Shown: positions 12,601-22,132 of the stretch, piece by piece
How positions within the stretch are numbered: the first letter of the stretch is position 1
Layout of the letters: the number at the start of each line of letters is the position of its first letter
The notes under the pieces: generated by a model
The model's database searches: none
Told to the model about the DNA's origin: nothing
The model's input: the letters and a program-made list of their open reading frames with translations, nothing else
Position numbers and translations under genes: made by a program
From: Muricea muricata
Taxonomy: Eukaryota; Cnidaria; Anthozoa; Malacalcyonacea; Plexauridae
Reading direction: 5' to 3'
NCBI GenBank assembly: GCA_963855995.1
Contig: OY979719.1
Span: 6,820,001-6,884,000 of the forward strand
DNA length: 64,000 nucleotides

Positions 12601-15600
12601 GCCATACCGTTATGCACCAGAAGAAGCAGAACCACCTCAAAGGAGATATCCAATGCGAAATAGGCGCCAAACATCTTTCTATGAAGCTGTTCAAGGAGTA
12701 TCGAAGGCTAAGACACAAATATTCTAGAGAAGTATGAAAATAGGCTTTGTTGAGTTTTGTTATCTCATAAGTTAAAAGGAACGTGTGAAGACTTTGCTGA
12801 ACGGCAACTTGATATTGCTTTGTTTTACTAGTTTTACCAATATTAGGACACGTATAGTAACTGCGTTATTAGGGATAGACATTGAGTCTAAAAACAATAG
12901 GGGAGATGTTGTGTTATGAATTATGTTAAGCTTATAATTTATGCTATGTTATTTGTAATTTATGCATGAAATGGCGGGAAAGTAAGATAAAAAATTAAAG
13001 GTGATGAGCATGAAAGCAACACGAGTGATTGAGTGAATTAAAACACAATAATATACTGGTAAACCATACATACAGCTGATATACTGGTAAACCATAGCTG
13101 ACATACTGCAGCTGACATGTTGGTAAACGATAGCCAATATACTGGTAAAACATATAAATAGCTGATATACTGGTAAAGCATAGCTGATATACTCATAGTA
13201 AACCATAGCCAACACACTGCAGCTGATATGCTGATATACTGTCAAACCATGAACGATATAATGGTACTTTTAACTATAATTGTGTTCTTGGTGACAATGT
13301 GTAATGCGGATTGGTCGCTCGCAAACCAATCAGAAGACTCCTTTGGAATATAGTTATGGACTGGAACTTACTTATTTATAGTTTGTGAAAGTGACTCTAC
13401 GTTATTGTGCGCTCTTTCTAGCGTTCTTCTCGTAATGTTTACACTCATTGATTCTATACACACATTATCTAAAAGAAATTTGAGAAACATATATAGTGCT
13501 ACTTCAAGGACTCTTAATGATATGAAGATACTTACAACACCATACTGAAGGCTATGAATAACGTATCATTCACAAGAGGTAACGGTAAATGTGCCTTCAA
13601 CTCGAAATGAATTCATATATAAGTCGAAATTCAAAACATCAAGTAAAGGCAGAAATCAAACCTACGCCCGTGCAATGCTCAGACCACTAAGCTACGGGGG
13701 TAGCTGACAAAAACATGCGTAATTTAGATGTATGCTAGGCTGATAACACCTGCGAATCGGTTGAGGGTCAACCAATAACATTATTGTGTGGTACTTTGAA
13801 TTTCGACATGTGTATGATTCCTACATGACATTAAGACAAATTTACCCTTTAAAAGTATGATCAAAAATCGTGTGCTACATAATCATACTAAATTATTTAC
13901 ACTCAACTCGCTAACACACATTACCGTACCCAATCTAATATACACATTTCAGAATCATCCTCAGATATATGAAAACTAGATTCATATTAATCTGAAACTG
14001 CAAAGAGCAACGAAAACTTCGATGTCTCGGACTGGATTCGAACTCACATCTTCGGGTTTCTGGACCGACGCTCTACCAATTGAGCTATCGAGCCATTTTC
14101 ATATCTCTGAGCATGGTTCTGGAATAGAATCGAAACACTGCCCGTCCTCAAAAACAAGGTCACATAATTTGACAATTACATGAATAGCTCTTGCTCATGT
14201 CAAATACCTCCGTAGCTCAGTGGTCAGAGCGACGTACGATTCCTGTCGGGGGACCAATAGCTCATGATGAATTTTTGTCCATTAAAACATATTTACTCGC
14301 TAGTAATACTTCCCACATTGCTTCTATGTGGCATCTCATTTCCTCACCTATATTGTGAGCTTCGTCAAACACCACAACAGATGATTTGGCCAACTCTTTG
14401 GATACCAAGTCAGCAATTTTTGGATCAAGTAAGTAGTGATAGCTGTAGACGACCACGTTGGCGTAGTATATCTAAATATCGAAACACCACGTGATTTCAT
14501 CGTCGCCACAAGAGCAGCGGCATGCGACAAGGGCAGAGGCATGGCACAAGGGCAGGGGCATGAAACAAGGGCAGGGGCATGGCACAAGGGAAGGGGCATG
14601 GCACAAGGGAAGGGGCATGCCACAAGGGAAGGGGCATGCCACAAGGGCACCGGCATGCCACAACAGCGTGAGCCAACTACCGCGGGTCCTTATCCCCGAA
14701 CACTCTCCGTCACCTTTCCCCGTGGGAGGAAGCCAGAGCGCCTCGAAACCCACGACTTCCGGCGGAGCATTGACTCTTTTCACACGCGGGCTGCGTTCAA
14801 GTAAGCTCGAGAAATTCTAAGTGAAAATCGAACCCGCGACCTTAAAGGCGAACGGCAAGTCGTCTAACCAGGGGCGGGTTCATCAAAGCTGGATTAAAAT
14901 TTAACCCACTCTTTTAGTTTCTTTATTTCAAAAGGTCCTTTTTTGAAACTCGAGACAAGAAAAATTCAGTGAATCCAAGCAAGACTTATGAAAAATTTTT
15001 TTCATTCTCTCTGAATTTGGAGTTAACCCAGGCTTAACTATATAACCTACTTTTGAAAACCGGCCGCACCATTGAAAGAAATTAACTTTTTGTGTATAGG
15101 AAAATTCTGCTGTCCATATGTCACTTACCGCATATCTTGCCAGAAAGTAAGAACACCAGCCCTTCTCTCTACCAACATCCTGCAAATCGCCCTAATGGCA
15201 ACACGGAAAAGATTATTTCGCTAGCCTCAGAATGACAGTTTGTCAGTGCATAATTTTAGGTGATAGTTATAATTCGAGCGACAGATATGGATCATGGGTA
15301 TTTGGAATAGCAAGACCGCAGTCGTTCATGCTTGACGTTGCAGGTTTGAATCCCAACCTTGCCTCGTTCTTTTAAACTAGTCTTTATTTCTACGTGTCTC
15401 CTTTTTCTAAGTGTTTTTTAAAACTTTTTAAACTGTAGGTGTTTATGTTGACTGTTGATTCTTGCTTTGTTCTTCTTCAGTAAATGTTGCAAAACGGCTA
15501 ATGTGCGTTATATCGACTACTGTCATTCTAAAGTAAGCGAAAAAACTTCTATATCGGGCAACACTTTCATTGCTCTAGGTCGCCCAACACTGTTTGTGTT

Positions 15601-18600
15601 TTTGATTGATTCAAACATCCATTCAGCTTCACATTGCGGCCTGTGGAGTGATGTATGAAAATGAATGGATGTCTGAATTTATCAAAAACACAAACAATTT
15701 TGGACTACTAGGGCATTACTGGCAAATACAGAACTAACATCGATAACGAATTATCAAGCTGCAGTGACTGGCATTCTCCCAGTAATGCACTGCGGTCGAA
15801 AATGTTTAAAGAAAGCGGAAAGAATAGACGTAACACAGAAGGTCGATTTGTTTATTTTGCTCAATTTCTCATCATTAGGCGATCTTGTGCCATCTTCATT
15901 CAGTAATTTCCACTTTGCGTTAGCAATGCATTTTGCAAAATGAACATGCCACATAGGTAAAGAAGACATAGATGTGAAACTCGGGGTATTTCTTGTCTTG
16001 CGTGTATGTCTTATTCGGGTCATACGCACACTCATTTCTGTGAATTAGACTTGCCAGATTTTCTAAGGAATTAAACAGAGAAATGTCAAATGAACGACAA
16101 TCTTGAAAAAAACTTGCCGCAAGAACGCGTGTGGATATGAACCGTACGAAAGCGAAGTAACAGTTGCACATCTATGTTTACTTAATCTATGTCCTGGATT
16201 ACTCACAAGATTATAAACTCCAGGCGCCAATTGTTGCTCTCTTCCACAGTTTTCAAACTCCTAAATCGAAACATAAAATGCTAATTGTAATAATTTAATC
16301 TTCAACAAGTGCATATATGCTACCAGTTCACATTAACTTCGATTCCAAACCTCGTAAAAAGAACAAACTGGAACTCTGTTATCATGTTTATGCCTTGCTC
16401 TGATATAAGACGCTGTCAATGTCTGGCACTTGGCATCCACTTTTTTACCATCTCTGTCAACGTTTACCTGTCCAAACAGAGTGAAACGTAAAAATATCAT
16501 AGACCAGTTTGGAGATAGAATAATACAGGGTGAGTAAAAAAAAACTGCTGCCATTTCAAACTCAAATTAGCCGCGAATTTCATTACGGTTTATTCCCATG
16601 GGTCTACAGAGAACATATCGTGACTTAGTATACAATACAGGGTGAGTAAAAAAACTGATACCTTTGAAATTCAAACTAGCATCATTGCATTCTTGCAATT
16701 TGACAGACGTTGATGTACACGGTATAACAAAATCTAATTCCTAGTGAAAGTTAAAATGCATAATTCTAGCCGTGCTAGATTAGTCAGAAGCAAGACAAAG
16801 TCAGAAACAGGACAACAATACAGACCCATGGGAATAAGCCGTATTATATTAGACGGAATTGCCGTCTAATTTGAATTTGAAAGGGCATCAGTTTTTTTTA
16901 CTCACCCTGTATATGGTTTGGAGACTTACTAACAAAACAATAGACTGAACTCATTACCCATGTCCAGGTTTATGAAAAAATCGGCAGCTATCTCCTCACA
17001 TGTCTATTCTACCTTTATAGCGTAAACAACCAATAGCTGAATGTTGGACTCAACTGAGAACAACTCCATTGTCAAACACGACATCATTGTTGGCTGGGCC
17101 TTGGCTAAATCGCAGTAAGTACAATATACACGTGACGTACGTGATAGAAGCTGTATTTTTGCATGAACATATATAAAATAATAAACTACATGATTGTGTT
17201 TTTTGTAACATACATAATAAACTTCACTGTGTTTTTTCTGAGTCAGCAACCATCACTTTATTGACTGTGGCATGAGATCTTTATATAATACGCAAGGCAC
17301 AGTCGAGCGTATTATACCTGATAAATCACGAACTGTGGGTATTTTGAGTCAGGTTAAAAAATAAAAACGTTAACTTTCTGATTGAATTTTAAAAATTAAA
17401 TAATCAAAAAAAAATAAAAAATGCTGGTAACTAAACTATTCGTGTTTGAACCATTTTACAAGTCATGATTGTCCTGCCTTTAATCTCATCAAAAACTTAT
17501 AACCGGGATCAATGAACAGAGCATTCTTTATTGTAACATAAAAGTATAACCCCAGAAATTTATCAAAATCTAAACTACTAGGTACGGTACTAATTCAACT
17601 ATCACCATAAAATATTCTTTGTCTATAAAAAATAACAATTATATATCCAGAATTTCTGATGAAAGTCTGCAATTGTCAGATATTTCAAAAGTGTTGGGAG
17701 CTAACTTACTATATAGCTAATTCAATAAAGGTTGTCCTTCAATTTGAAAATGTAAACACTAAACTGTAAACAATGGACATGTAAGGGTTGATGGGCTATT
17801 GCTTATTTTTACCTCTAAATGCGAAATTATTTCTTTCAAACTGCATTGGGGCACTTAGGAAACCAATGGCAGCAAATTTACCTGCTACATACAAAGGTAG
17901 TTCCCTGAGTATCACGTGCCTAAATGAACAACACATCATCCCTTGCATGCTCATAGTTCACAGTTCATGCTTTTGAAAAGACGTTGTCAACCAGTGACCA
18001 GAGCGATAAGTGAGGGGGACATATTCATATACTTGTGTTCTGCACAATTAATTTCTTTTGAAATCTAATCAATTTCAATAGAAATGAATTGTGATGCAGA
18101 ACACGAATATATGAATATGTCCCAGTCACTTATTGGGCTGGCGACGCCACTGTTGTCAACCTTAATTGAAGTGGATCTATATTTACTTACCTCAGGATGA
18201 ATGCACAAGTTTTTCCTGGAACTTAAACCAACTCCAACAATTTTAGGTTTTTCACCACTTTCTTTCTCATAATACTCAAGTAAAACTTTCAATTCCTCTA
18301 AAACCTTATACAAGATATTATGCAATTAAGTTTATTTGGTCATTAAACACACAAAGCTCAAATGGAAAAAATGAACAAACTGGACCAAACCTTCTCCATT
18401 TCTGGTACTGTCCGTGAACAGTATATTAATTTTGTAAGCTCCAGTGGCTTGTTCTATAAATAATATAGTAGATGACAATGAATCAGTCGTGAAGTTCAAA
18501 GTTATATAATTCCTACAAGTTGTTTTTCTTTTAATGAGTCGTTTTTTCTGCCAATAGACTTTTTAACTTCTGGTTATGTGTTCAATATTTGTATTAATGT

Positions 18601-19910
18601 GCACATTGTGTGTCTTTTTCACATTGTGTACCTTTGGTATTCATGAAATGCCATGATAAGCTGTATATTTTGTTCTTTTGTGGGAAATGAATAAAATACG
18701 TTTATATAAAAAAATAACTACCCCTCACTGCTTGAGAGAAAAGCAAATCATCTCTGAATATTAAGCAAAGTGTTCCATAGTAGAAATTGTTAAATACATG
18801 GGTCCATCATGCATTATTGCATTATGCATCTAACCACAAAAAACTAGTGTATAAATTATATGATTGTATAACAGAACTTTCCCAGCTCACTACTCACTAA
18901 TGAAATTCATTTTGCTCCCCCCCCCCCCCTCTCCATAACTTTTTGCATTACATATTCATTGCTATCAAGTTACCTACCATCAAATAAGCAATAATTAAGG
19001 ACAACAAAGATATTGTCTTTCCCGTTCCTGATGGCATTTCAAGCAGGCAGTGACCCTAAAGTCAGATGAACTGCATTTAACTAATTGAGTCGCACAGTCT
19101 TAGCCAGCCAGCCAGCTGTGTTTTTGATGCCCATCATAAAATGTTGACAGTCACATGGGATTGCCATGCTCAGAGAAAGCTTCTCGATACATGTAATATA
19201 TGGACTCAATATGTGATATCCATATCCACACTGCCATAGGCACACACTGCCATAGGCAGGTTTCATAGATGTCTGAGGAGTGTGCTTGTCCCAAATGATG
19301 TAATCAGCAGTCAATTGTTTGCCCCAAGTGGATGGGCATCAGAGATATTCCCAGGATTTGACAGCTTGGTGAAATTTCCACAATATAGTTGTCAATTCCT
19401 ATTGGTATACCCAATCCCTCTAAAGGGGCAAACCAATGACTGGTGCACAATGTTGATTGAGTAAAGTCTTTGTACTATAGAAGCCAGATTCCTGACGCAA
19501 TTAAGAAATGCCAAGATGCAACATAAATCTGATATTTGGGAAGGCAATATCAGACCCTGCTGAGTTGTAAGTGTGGTCATACAATCATTAAAACCAACCT
19601 TGGCATCTAATGATCGCTTCAGTTCAAACATATACGAGTATTGCTCAGGATAGATGTAGTCATAAGGAAAGTAAACCAACAAGCCATCGATATTTATCCT
19701 ACAATAAAAAATTTAAATATTTTTACAACAAATTTTATATCCAAGCATGTAATATAAACGTACATTTTGTAATATTTGTGCAGTGTTTAATAATACTGTC
19801 ATATAACGCTCTTCTAATATTATAGAAAAACATGTGGTTGTTTCATTTCAGAGCATCTTCTAAACGTATTTAATATCGTGCTTGAGATTAAAAAGGTAAA
19901 CCTACTTCAT
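629..19910 (-). CDS. ERCC2: ERCC2/XPD, TFIIH DNA helicase (3' end beyond window)
   Basis: ATP-dependent 5'->3' DNA helicase subunit of TFIIH, acting in nucleotide excision repair and transcription initiation. Coding exons, 5' to 3': 19906-19910, 19599-19698, 18978-19055, 18391-18453, 18191-18304, 16351-16467, 16207-16260, 15129-15191, 14348-14471, 13372-13468, 7981-8036, 6802-6855, 6497-6520, 5879-5952, 5702-5796, 5481-5599, 4688-4757, 3286-3355, 2746-2847, 2315-2378, 1631-1722, 801-830, 629-721. All have AG/GT borders and compatible phases, summing to 1758 nt (586 codons) with no stop. Visible: Walker A PSGTGKT with Lys48, DEAH at 234-237, Fe-S cysteines 116/134/155/190 exactly as in human XPD, and [14 protein letters not shown] and LLFIETQD blocks of the second helicase domain. 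The start is ATG at 19910; the 5-nt first coding exon plus exon 2 gives [20 protein letters not shown]. Motifs V-VI must lie left of position 1. No damage is seen, so it is probably functional. Confidence 0.96.
960..1264 (+). mobile_element. LINE (non-LTR retrotransposon) 3' coding remnant
   Basis: The translation contains [20 protein letters not shown] followed by a short run to a stop. This is the conserved extreme C-terminus of metazoan LINE reverse transcriptase ORFs (pattern GAKLWNxLPxEIK). Only about 95 residues remain; the catalytic domain is absent. It lies in the ERCC2 intron between the 30-nt exon at 801-830 and the exon at 1631-1722, in the opposite orientation to the gene. Confidence 0.7.
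1290..1545. repeat. Foldback MITE, family FB1, partial copy
   Basis: The left arm (GTTGTAAAATACGGGAAATA and onward) is repeated in inverse around 1430-1490 with a short spacer. The same arm sequence occurs at 7393-7791 and 21440-21830, defining one family. The outer termini seen in the other copies are missing here. Confidence 0.6.
1875..2297. mobile_element. TTAA-flanked MITE (piggyBac-like)
   Basis: Both ends are TTAA, and the inner termini are inverted repeats of about 16 bp: AGGGAAATGGCAACAA on the left and the complement of TTGTTGCCATCTCCCT on the right. TTAA target duplication is typical of piggyBac elements; no transposase is present, so it would be non-autonomous. The right end lies only 18 bp from the 3' border of the ERCC2 exon at 2315-2378. 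Confidence 0.65.
2454..2587. repeat. Short foldback MITE
   Basis: Inverted arms ATTTTCCGTGTTTCTATG and its near complement CATAGAAACACGGAAAAT-like enclose about 95 bp that itself holds a second short palindrome (GAAATTGCGCAATTTC). It lies in an ERCC2 intron and has no coding capacity. Confidence 0.6.
3473..3637. repeat. Foldback MITE, family FB2
   Basis: The arms read AACACCACGTAAATTTATCA and continue through ATCGCAAAGCTTTCGATC; the inverse complement follows after a spacer of about 60 bp. A second copy with the same arms is at 63752-63867, and a one-armed relic is near 20335. It lies in an ERCC2 intron about 120 bp upstream of the exon at 3286-3355. Confidence 0.75.
3640..4687. other. ERCC2 intron with GTTGTAACA-rich repeat, no gene seen
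   Basis: Positions 3660-3900 are rich in short degenerate words such as TTGTTACAA, CAAGTTGTT and their complements, suggesting an old dispersed repeat. The rest is ordinary AT-rich intron with no long open frame. Confidence 0.5.
7393..7791. repeat. Foldback MITE, family FB1, full-length copy
   Basis: The terminal inverted repeat is essentially perfect: CAATGGACCTTTAACCTTTT at the left end, and its complement ends at 7791. Internal arms (TTGTAAAATGTTGTAAACTA and so on) are also inverted, so almost the whole element can fold into one hairpin. It lies in the ERCC2 intron between the exons at 7981-8036 and 6802-6855. No open frame longer than about 70 codons. Confidence 0.75.
8083..8405. repeat. 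Minisatellite, unit GCTGATATACTGGTAAACCATA-like (left part)
   Basis: Tandem units of about 22 bp with variants of 26-31 bp where TATATA is inserted. The array is split by the Ty3 element and resumes at 13051. Long minus-strand open frames here ([12 protein letters not shown]-type repeats) come from the repeat and are not regarded as genes. Confidence 0.9.
8406..8549 (+). repeat. 5' LTR of Ty3/gypsy element
   Basis: 144 bp beginning TGTTGTGTTATG and ending ACACAATA, repeated at 12907-13050. It is unusually short for a gypsy LTR. The sequence directly after it, TTGGCGACGAGAG, is in the primer-binding-site position. Confidence 0.92.
8564..9991 (+). CDS. Ty3/gypsy Gag with protease domain
   Basis: 475 residues from the ATG just after the primer-binding region; an upstream in-frame TTG lies inside the LTR and is not credible as a start. 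The capsid-like region (about residues 20-200) includes [15 protein letters not shown] and [11 protein letters not shown] blocks. A perfect CX2CX4HX4C zinc knuckle, [14 protein letters not shown], is at about 223-236. An aspartic protease motif [12 protein letters not shown] is at about 333-344. Gag would form the particle; the protease processes it. The frame ends with TGA at 9989, right after a run of five T, and pol continues in the +1 frame there, so Gag-Pol expression would need frameshifting. Confidence 0.9.
   Translation: MATGLDLSGIQQFSPYEDPTTLSNRWTVWLKRFERFVVAMDIKDTTRKRSLLLYLAGPDVEKIFETIPDNGEEKDYDVAATKLTEYFAPKKNMYEIHLFRKAQQRQGETLDQFYTRLCQLAKTCEFADEKHEVKIQLIERCSSTRVRRKALREEAITLDGLLKYGRSLELSELQAGELEKTNEHSGSINALNKNTDRFKKSYPWGSYPHPGGKTSCPAFGKECGGCGRLGHFKEVCRAKHTGRSGSFSSNRRSVRKRINQMNIAKQPSHEQGGAQSSTSVSSDSETDNEYAFVVEPQSNVVNHPTVMKTDTSRVSTAKSSPQAHLKIHKTNVNFLIDSGATINILDPRDFQAISQHYKILLTPTRTKVKAFGSDRPVELSGKFDAVVESKKRMTVATFYVTKQENGSLLSCNTSQELGLIHFPCMQSDSSSKNRSAAVKLKKASRTTITRNRNPESKSQTPVVAEVKGASKSGCF
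9987..12200 (+). CDS. Ty3/gypsy Pol: RT, RNase H, integrase
   Basis: The open frame starts at the T-run overlap with gag ([16 protein letters not shown]), upstream of the first ATG at 10104. RT motifs: [27 protein letters not shown] and the catalytic IADDIIVWG. RNase [14 protein letters not shown] and TDHKALEII. Integrase: an HHCC-like finger in which one expected cysteine is arginine (KNRLACQ), then a DDE core with [16 protein letters not shown] and NGLAESFMK. The VADD/IADD-type RT motif resembles the K02A2.6-like gypsy group common in invertebrates. The frame is broken near 12197 and the integrase C-terminus continues in another frame. Confidence 0.9.
12201..12727 (+). pseudogene. Integrase C-terminal part, displaced by one-base frameshift
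   Basis: The reading continues directly from pol after loss of one base near 12197; the first residues in this frame are [17 protein letters not shown], the expected continuation. It contains a GPY/F-like module ([25 protein letters not shown]) and a basic-acidic tail ending at TAG 12725. It lacks a plausible start of its own. It would be the DNA-binding end of integrase in an intact element. Confidence 0.85.
12895..12906 (+). promoter_or_regulatory. Polypurine tract of Ty3/gypsy element
   Basis: The purine-rich stretch ending AGGGGAGA lies directly against the TG of the 3' LTR, the position for plus-strand priming during reverse transcription. Confidence 0.75.
12907..13050 (+). repeat. 3' LTR of Ty3/gypsy element
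   Basis: Copy of 8406-8549 with one substitution seen over 144 bp. It is followed by ATATA, the target duplication, and then by the resumed minisatellite. Confidence 0.92.
13051..13255. repeat. Minisatellite, continuation after Ty3 insertion
   Basis: The same ATATACTGGTAAACCATA-type units as at 8083-8405. Removing the element and one ATATA restores an ordinary repeat unit, showing that the array predates the insertion. Confidence 0.9.
13980..14097 (-). mobile_element. tRNA-derived SINE, family I
   Basis: On the minus strand a tRNA-like head carries an A-box (GATAGCTCAATTGGTAGAGC) and a B-box (GAGTTCGAATCC), followed by a tail containing CAGATTAATATGAATCTAG-like sequence. The same head and tail occur at 27708-27830 and 28056-28190, which argues for a SINE and against a single tRNA gene. 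Acceptor-stem pairing is poor. It lies in an ERCC2 intron. Confidence 0.7.
14515..14668. repeat. 19-bp minisatellite (GGGCATGGCACAAGGGAAG-type)
   Basis: About eight units of 19 bp, with changes such as GGCATGCCAC and GGGCAG. Because 19 is not a multiple of three, one array is read through all three frames and stays open on both strands, giving spurious histidine/glycine-rich open frames. It sits in the ERCC2 intron, about 40 bp upstream of the exon at 14348-14471. Confidence 0.9.
14665..14880 (-). mobile_element. tRNA-derived SINE, family II
   Basis: On the minus strand a tRNA-like head (CGCCTTTAAGGTCGCGGGTT, B-box GGTTCGATTTTC) is followed by a body with a GTGGGAGGAAGCC block, ending in a CTCACGCTGTTGTGG tail. 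A second copy in the same orientation is at 51112-51345, where the GGAGGAAACCGGAGTACC block is better preserved. The head resembles tRNA-Glu-type SINE heads. Confidence 0.65.
15553..15737. repeat. Foldback MITE
   Basis: The left arm includes TGTTTGTGTTTTTGATTGAT and CAAACATCCATTCA; the right arm is the inverse after about 35 bp. It lies in an ERCC2 intron, with no coding capacity. Confidence 0.65.
16524..16911. mobile_element. MITE with TACAGGGTGAGTAAAAAAACTG termini (nested)
   Basis: A complete element spans 16636-16911 with inverted termini TACAGGGTGAGTAAAA at the left and ACTCACCCTGTA at the right. A second terminus of the same family at 16524-16615 is an inverted copy of the right end, sharing the CCCATGGGAATAA block, so the structure is a nested or foldback composite. 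No transposase. It lies in the ERCC2 intron upstream of the exon at 16351-16467. Confidence 0.75.
16912..18002. other. ERCC2 intron, no gene recognised
   Basis: AT-rich sequence between the exons at 18191-18304 and 16351-16467. I see no coding block and no clear repeat beyond short A/T runs. Confidence 0.5.
18003..18155. repeat. Foldback MITE
   Basis: GGGACATATTCATATA and GTGTTCTGCACAATTAATTT are repeated in inverse after a short spacer, reaching AATATGTCCC at the far end. It begins about 35 bp from the donor of the ERCC2 exon at 18191-18304. Confidence 0.65.
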
Positions 19911-21435
19911 TTTTGTAGACGGCTGCCTCACAAAATTTTGCCAATCTACGATATTCAAAATACAGCTCCTTGCTCCGCCATATTGTCTATAGATAGAACA
20001 TTGACATGTGGTTGGTTGTTCCTCTTGATCAGTTATATATAAGTTATACTGGTTATACGAGCACTGGGGCGGGTTGTCTAGCCAGGTTGGCAAAAGGTTT
20101 AGCCAGGTCCAAGTTTCTGGATTTCTAACAATTCTGTTTACTTTAAAACTTCCATTGATCCAGATAAAAGATATCTGGAGAAATATTTTCCCGGCGTCTT
20201 GAATTTAACAAAAATTTCCAAGCTTGGAAACAAGCGGCTTGGAAAAGTTCTTCGATGTTTACGTTAAACGCATTTGGGGCCGGTTGTTCAAAAAACGTAA
20301 AATTCAAAGAAAATTTAAACCCAAGCATAATTTTGCGGAAACACCTCGTACATTTATTGTTGCGTAAAAGTACTAACTACCTTGCTTTAAACTTTGATTG
20401 ATATTCATCATGCAAACATACAAGGAATGCTGTAAGAGCAGCATGTTTATAAGCTTTAAAAAATTTCTCTGGAAAAATTGTCCAGATCAGCAATAGTTTT
20501 AGTTTCTGAAGTTTTGGAAGAAAAACGGAGGTGTAGAAATGCAGAAACTAAAAAAGTGGGTTCTGCAGTGCGTCTAGTATAAGTGGGGCCACTTACTAGA
20601 CAACACTAACCAATCACATTGAAGAACGAAAATAGAAAATCGCTCAAAATGGCACGTTGACCAATCAGCGTAGCGGAAAAACAATGTCAATTTCACAATA
20701 AACATACAGTAACAAGCATAAATTTGAAAAAGTCAATGAATTAACTATTATCGGAAACTGTAATAGTCATACACTGACACACAGCCTTCACACAGCATGT
20801 TTCCACATCTAAACCTCGCTATCAGCAATAGCGTTAAACTATACGCTATAGCAGACGCAAGGTAAGTGCCAACCGATCTTTGAACAACTGGCCCCTGCTT
20901 TAGAATGATTGGCTCAACTAAAATAATATATAGCAGCACCCTTCTAGAAAATACTAGTAAACATTTTCTACGAAAACAACATACGAATGCTATGAAAATT
21001 ACCATTTAATTAATCATTCGGCCTCCTTTTTTTCTTGGAAGCAATAAATTATAAATCTCACAAACCGATAAGGCCTATCTACAATCTTCAGGAGAAATCT
21101 GTGTTGTAAGCAATATTTACAGGAAGAAAGATGTCTATTTTCTATAACGCGAGTACATATCAATCTACAAAAATTACAAAACAGATACAAATTTAAAATG
21201 TACCACAAACGGGCGTAGAATGCTTTCACAAGAAACATGCAGAAGAACCGCATTCCGAACCCGAACAAAGACTGTACAATATGAATATCATCAAACACAA
21301 AAGCCCATTGTTTTGAAGGCCTGTTCCACCCCAAGCAACATTGTCATAGAAGACTGTATAAGAAGTCCGTTCTGCGTTTCGGTACTGCCCATAACTAAGG
21401 AAGGACGTATAGATAAACAAATTTCGTATCTTTTC
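19911..21435. other. Upstream of ERCC2, no gene recognised
   Basis: This holds the 5' flank and probable promoter of ERCC2 (no TATA box is evident near 19911-20050). A one-armed FB2 relic is near 20330-20365. No convincing coding exon on either strand. Confidence 0.5.
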
Positions 21436-21439
21436 AGCT

Positions 21440-21830
21440 TTTAGACCATTCCCCAATTAGACAAACTTTTAAATTTGAAAAAAATGTTTAGTACAGTTGG
21501 AAAAAGCTTCCTAAATTTAGCGAAATTGTAAAGTATTGTAAAATGTCGAAAATATAGCAATTTTAAGTTTGCGAACTTTGTACAGATTTGATTTGCGCGG
21601 AAAAAAAGCGTTACAACATTCCCACATGGTGGTAACGCTTTCCGTGCGTAATGCAAAAGTACACAAAATTTGCAAAATTTACAGGACTATATTTTCCACA
21701 TTTTACAATATTTTGGAACCAAACTTGACAATTGTATGAAATTTAGGATGCTCTATCCAGCTGTGCTAATGGATTTTCCGAATTCAAAAGTTTGTCTAAT
21801 AGGGGAATGATCCATTAAGATTTGAGACTG
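21440..21830. repeat. Foldback MITE, family FB1, third copy
   Basis: Outer arms GACCATTCCCCAATTAGACA and the inverse near 21795-21815, with inner arms sharing TTGTAAAATGTCGAAAATAT with the copies at 1290 and 7393. The centre holds a second palindrome (GCGTTACAACATTCCCACATGG and onward). Confidence 0.7.
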
Positions 21831-21974
21831 CTTTATATTATTTATGCGAATAGCAAACCAGAACAGTGTCATATTTTCCAAGCGTGAAAGCTCAAAATGC
21901 AAACAAAGCGTGTGTTTACATTACATCAGATCTTTAATGTTTGACCAACAATGTCAACAGTGTTAAATGGACAT

Positions 21975-22132
21975 TATTACCAAACAACAAAACGAAACAA
22001 TGAAACGAACAATGGATCCCAAAAGCGAAACAAGCAAACGAAAGAAGCAAACACAATTCTTCTTTTCGTTCTTTCGATTTCTTGTTTCGCTGTTTCGATT
22101 TATTACTTTGCTGTTTTGTTGTTTAGTAATCT
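21975..22132. repeat. Imperfect palindrome rich in GAAACAA/TTGTTTC
   Basis: ATTACCAAACAACAAAACG on the left pairs with GCTGTTTTGTTGTTTAGTAAT on the right, with further pairing of AAGCGAAACAAGCAAACGAA to TTTCGATTTCTTGTTTCGCT. No coding evidence. Confidence 0.6.

Larger units (their letters stand above)
8406..13050 (+). mobile_element. Ty3/gypsy LTR retrotransposon, nearly complete
   Basis: Two 144-bp LTRs flank gag and pol in the order protease, reverse transcriptase, RNase H, integrase, which defines Ty3/gypsy. The element sits inside a minisatellite and is bordered by ATATA on both sides (8401-8405 and 13051-13055), a 5-bp target duplication. The LTRs differ at a single visible site (A/T in AAAGGAGATG versus AAAGGTGATG), so the insertion is young. 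Yet pol carries a one-base frame break near 12197, so this copy is probably defective unless that is a sequencing error. It occupies the ERCC2 intron between exons 13372-13468 and 7981-8036, opposite to the gene. Confidence 0.95.

Noticed and set aside
14047-14095. A tRNA gene on the minus strand
   Set aside because: A- and B-boxes are good, but acceptor and anticodon stems pair poorly and the flanks recur at two other sites, so it is a SINE head.
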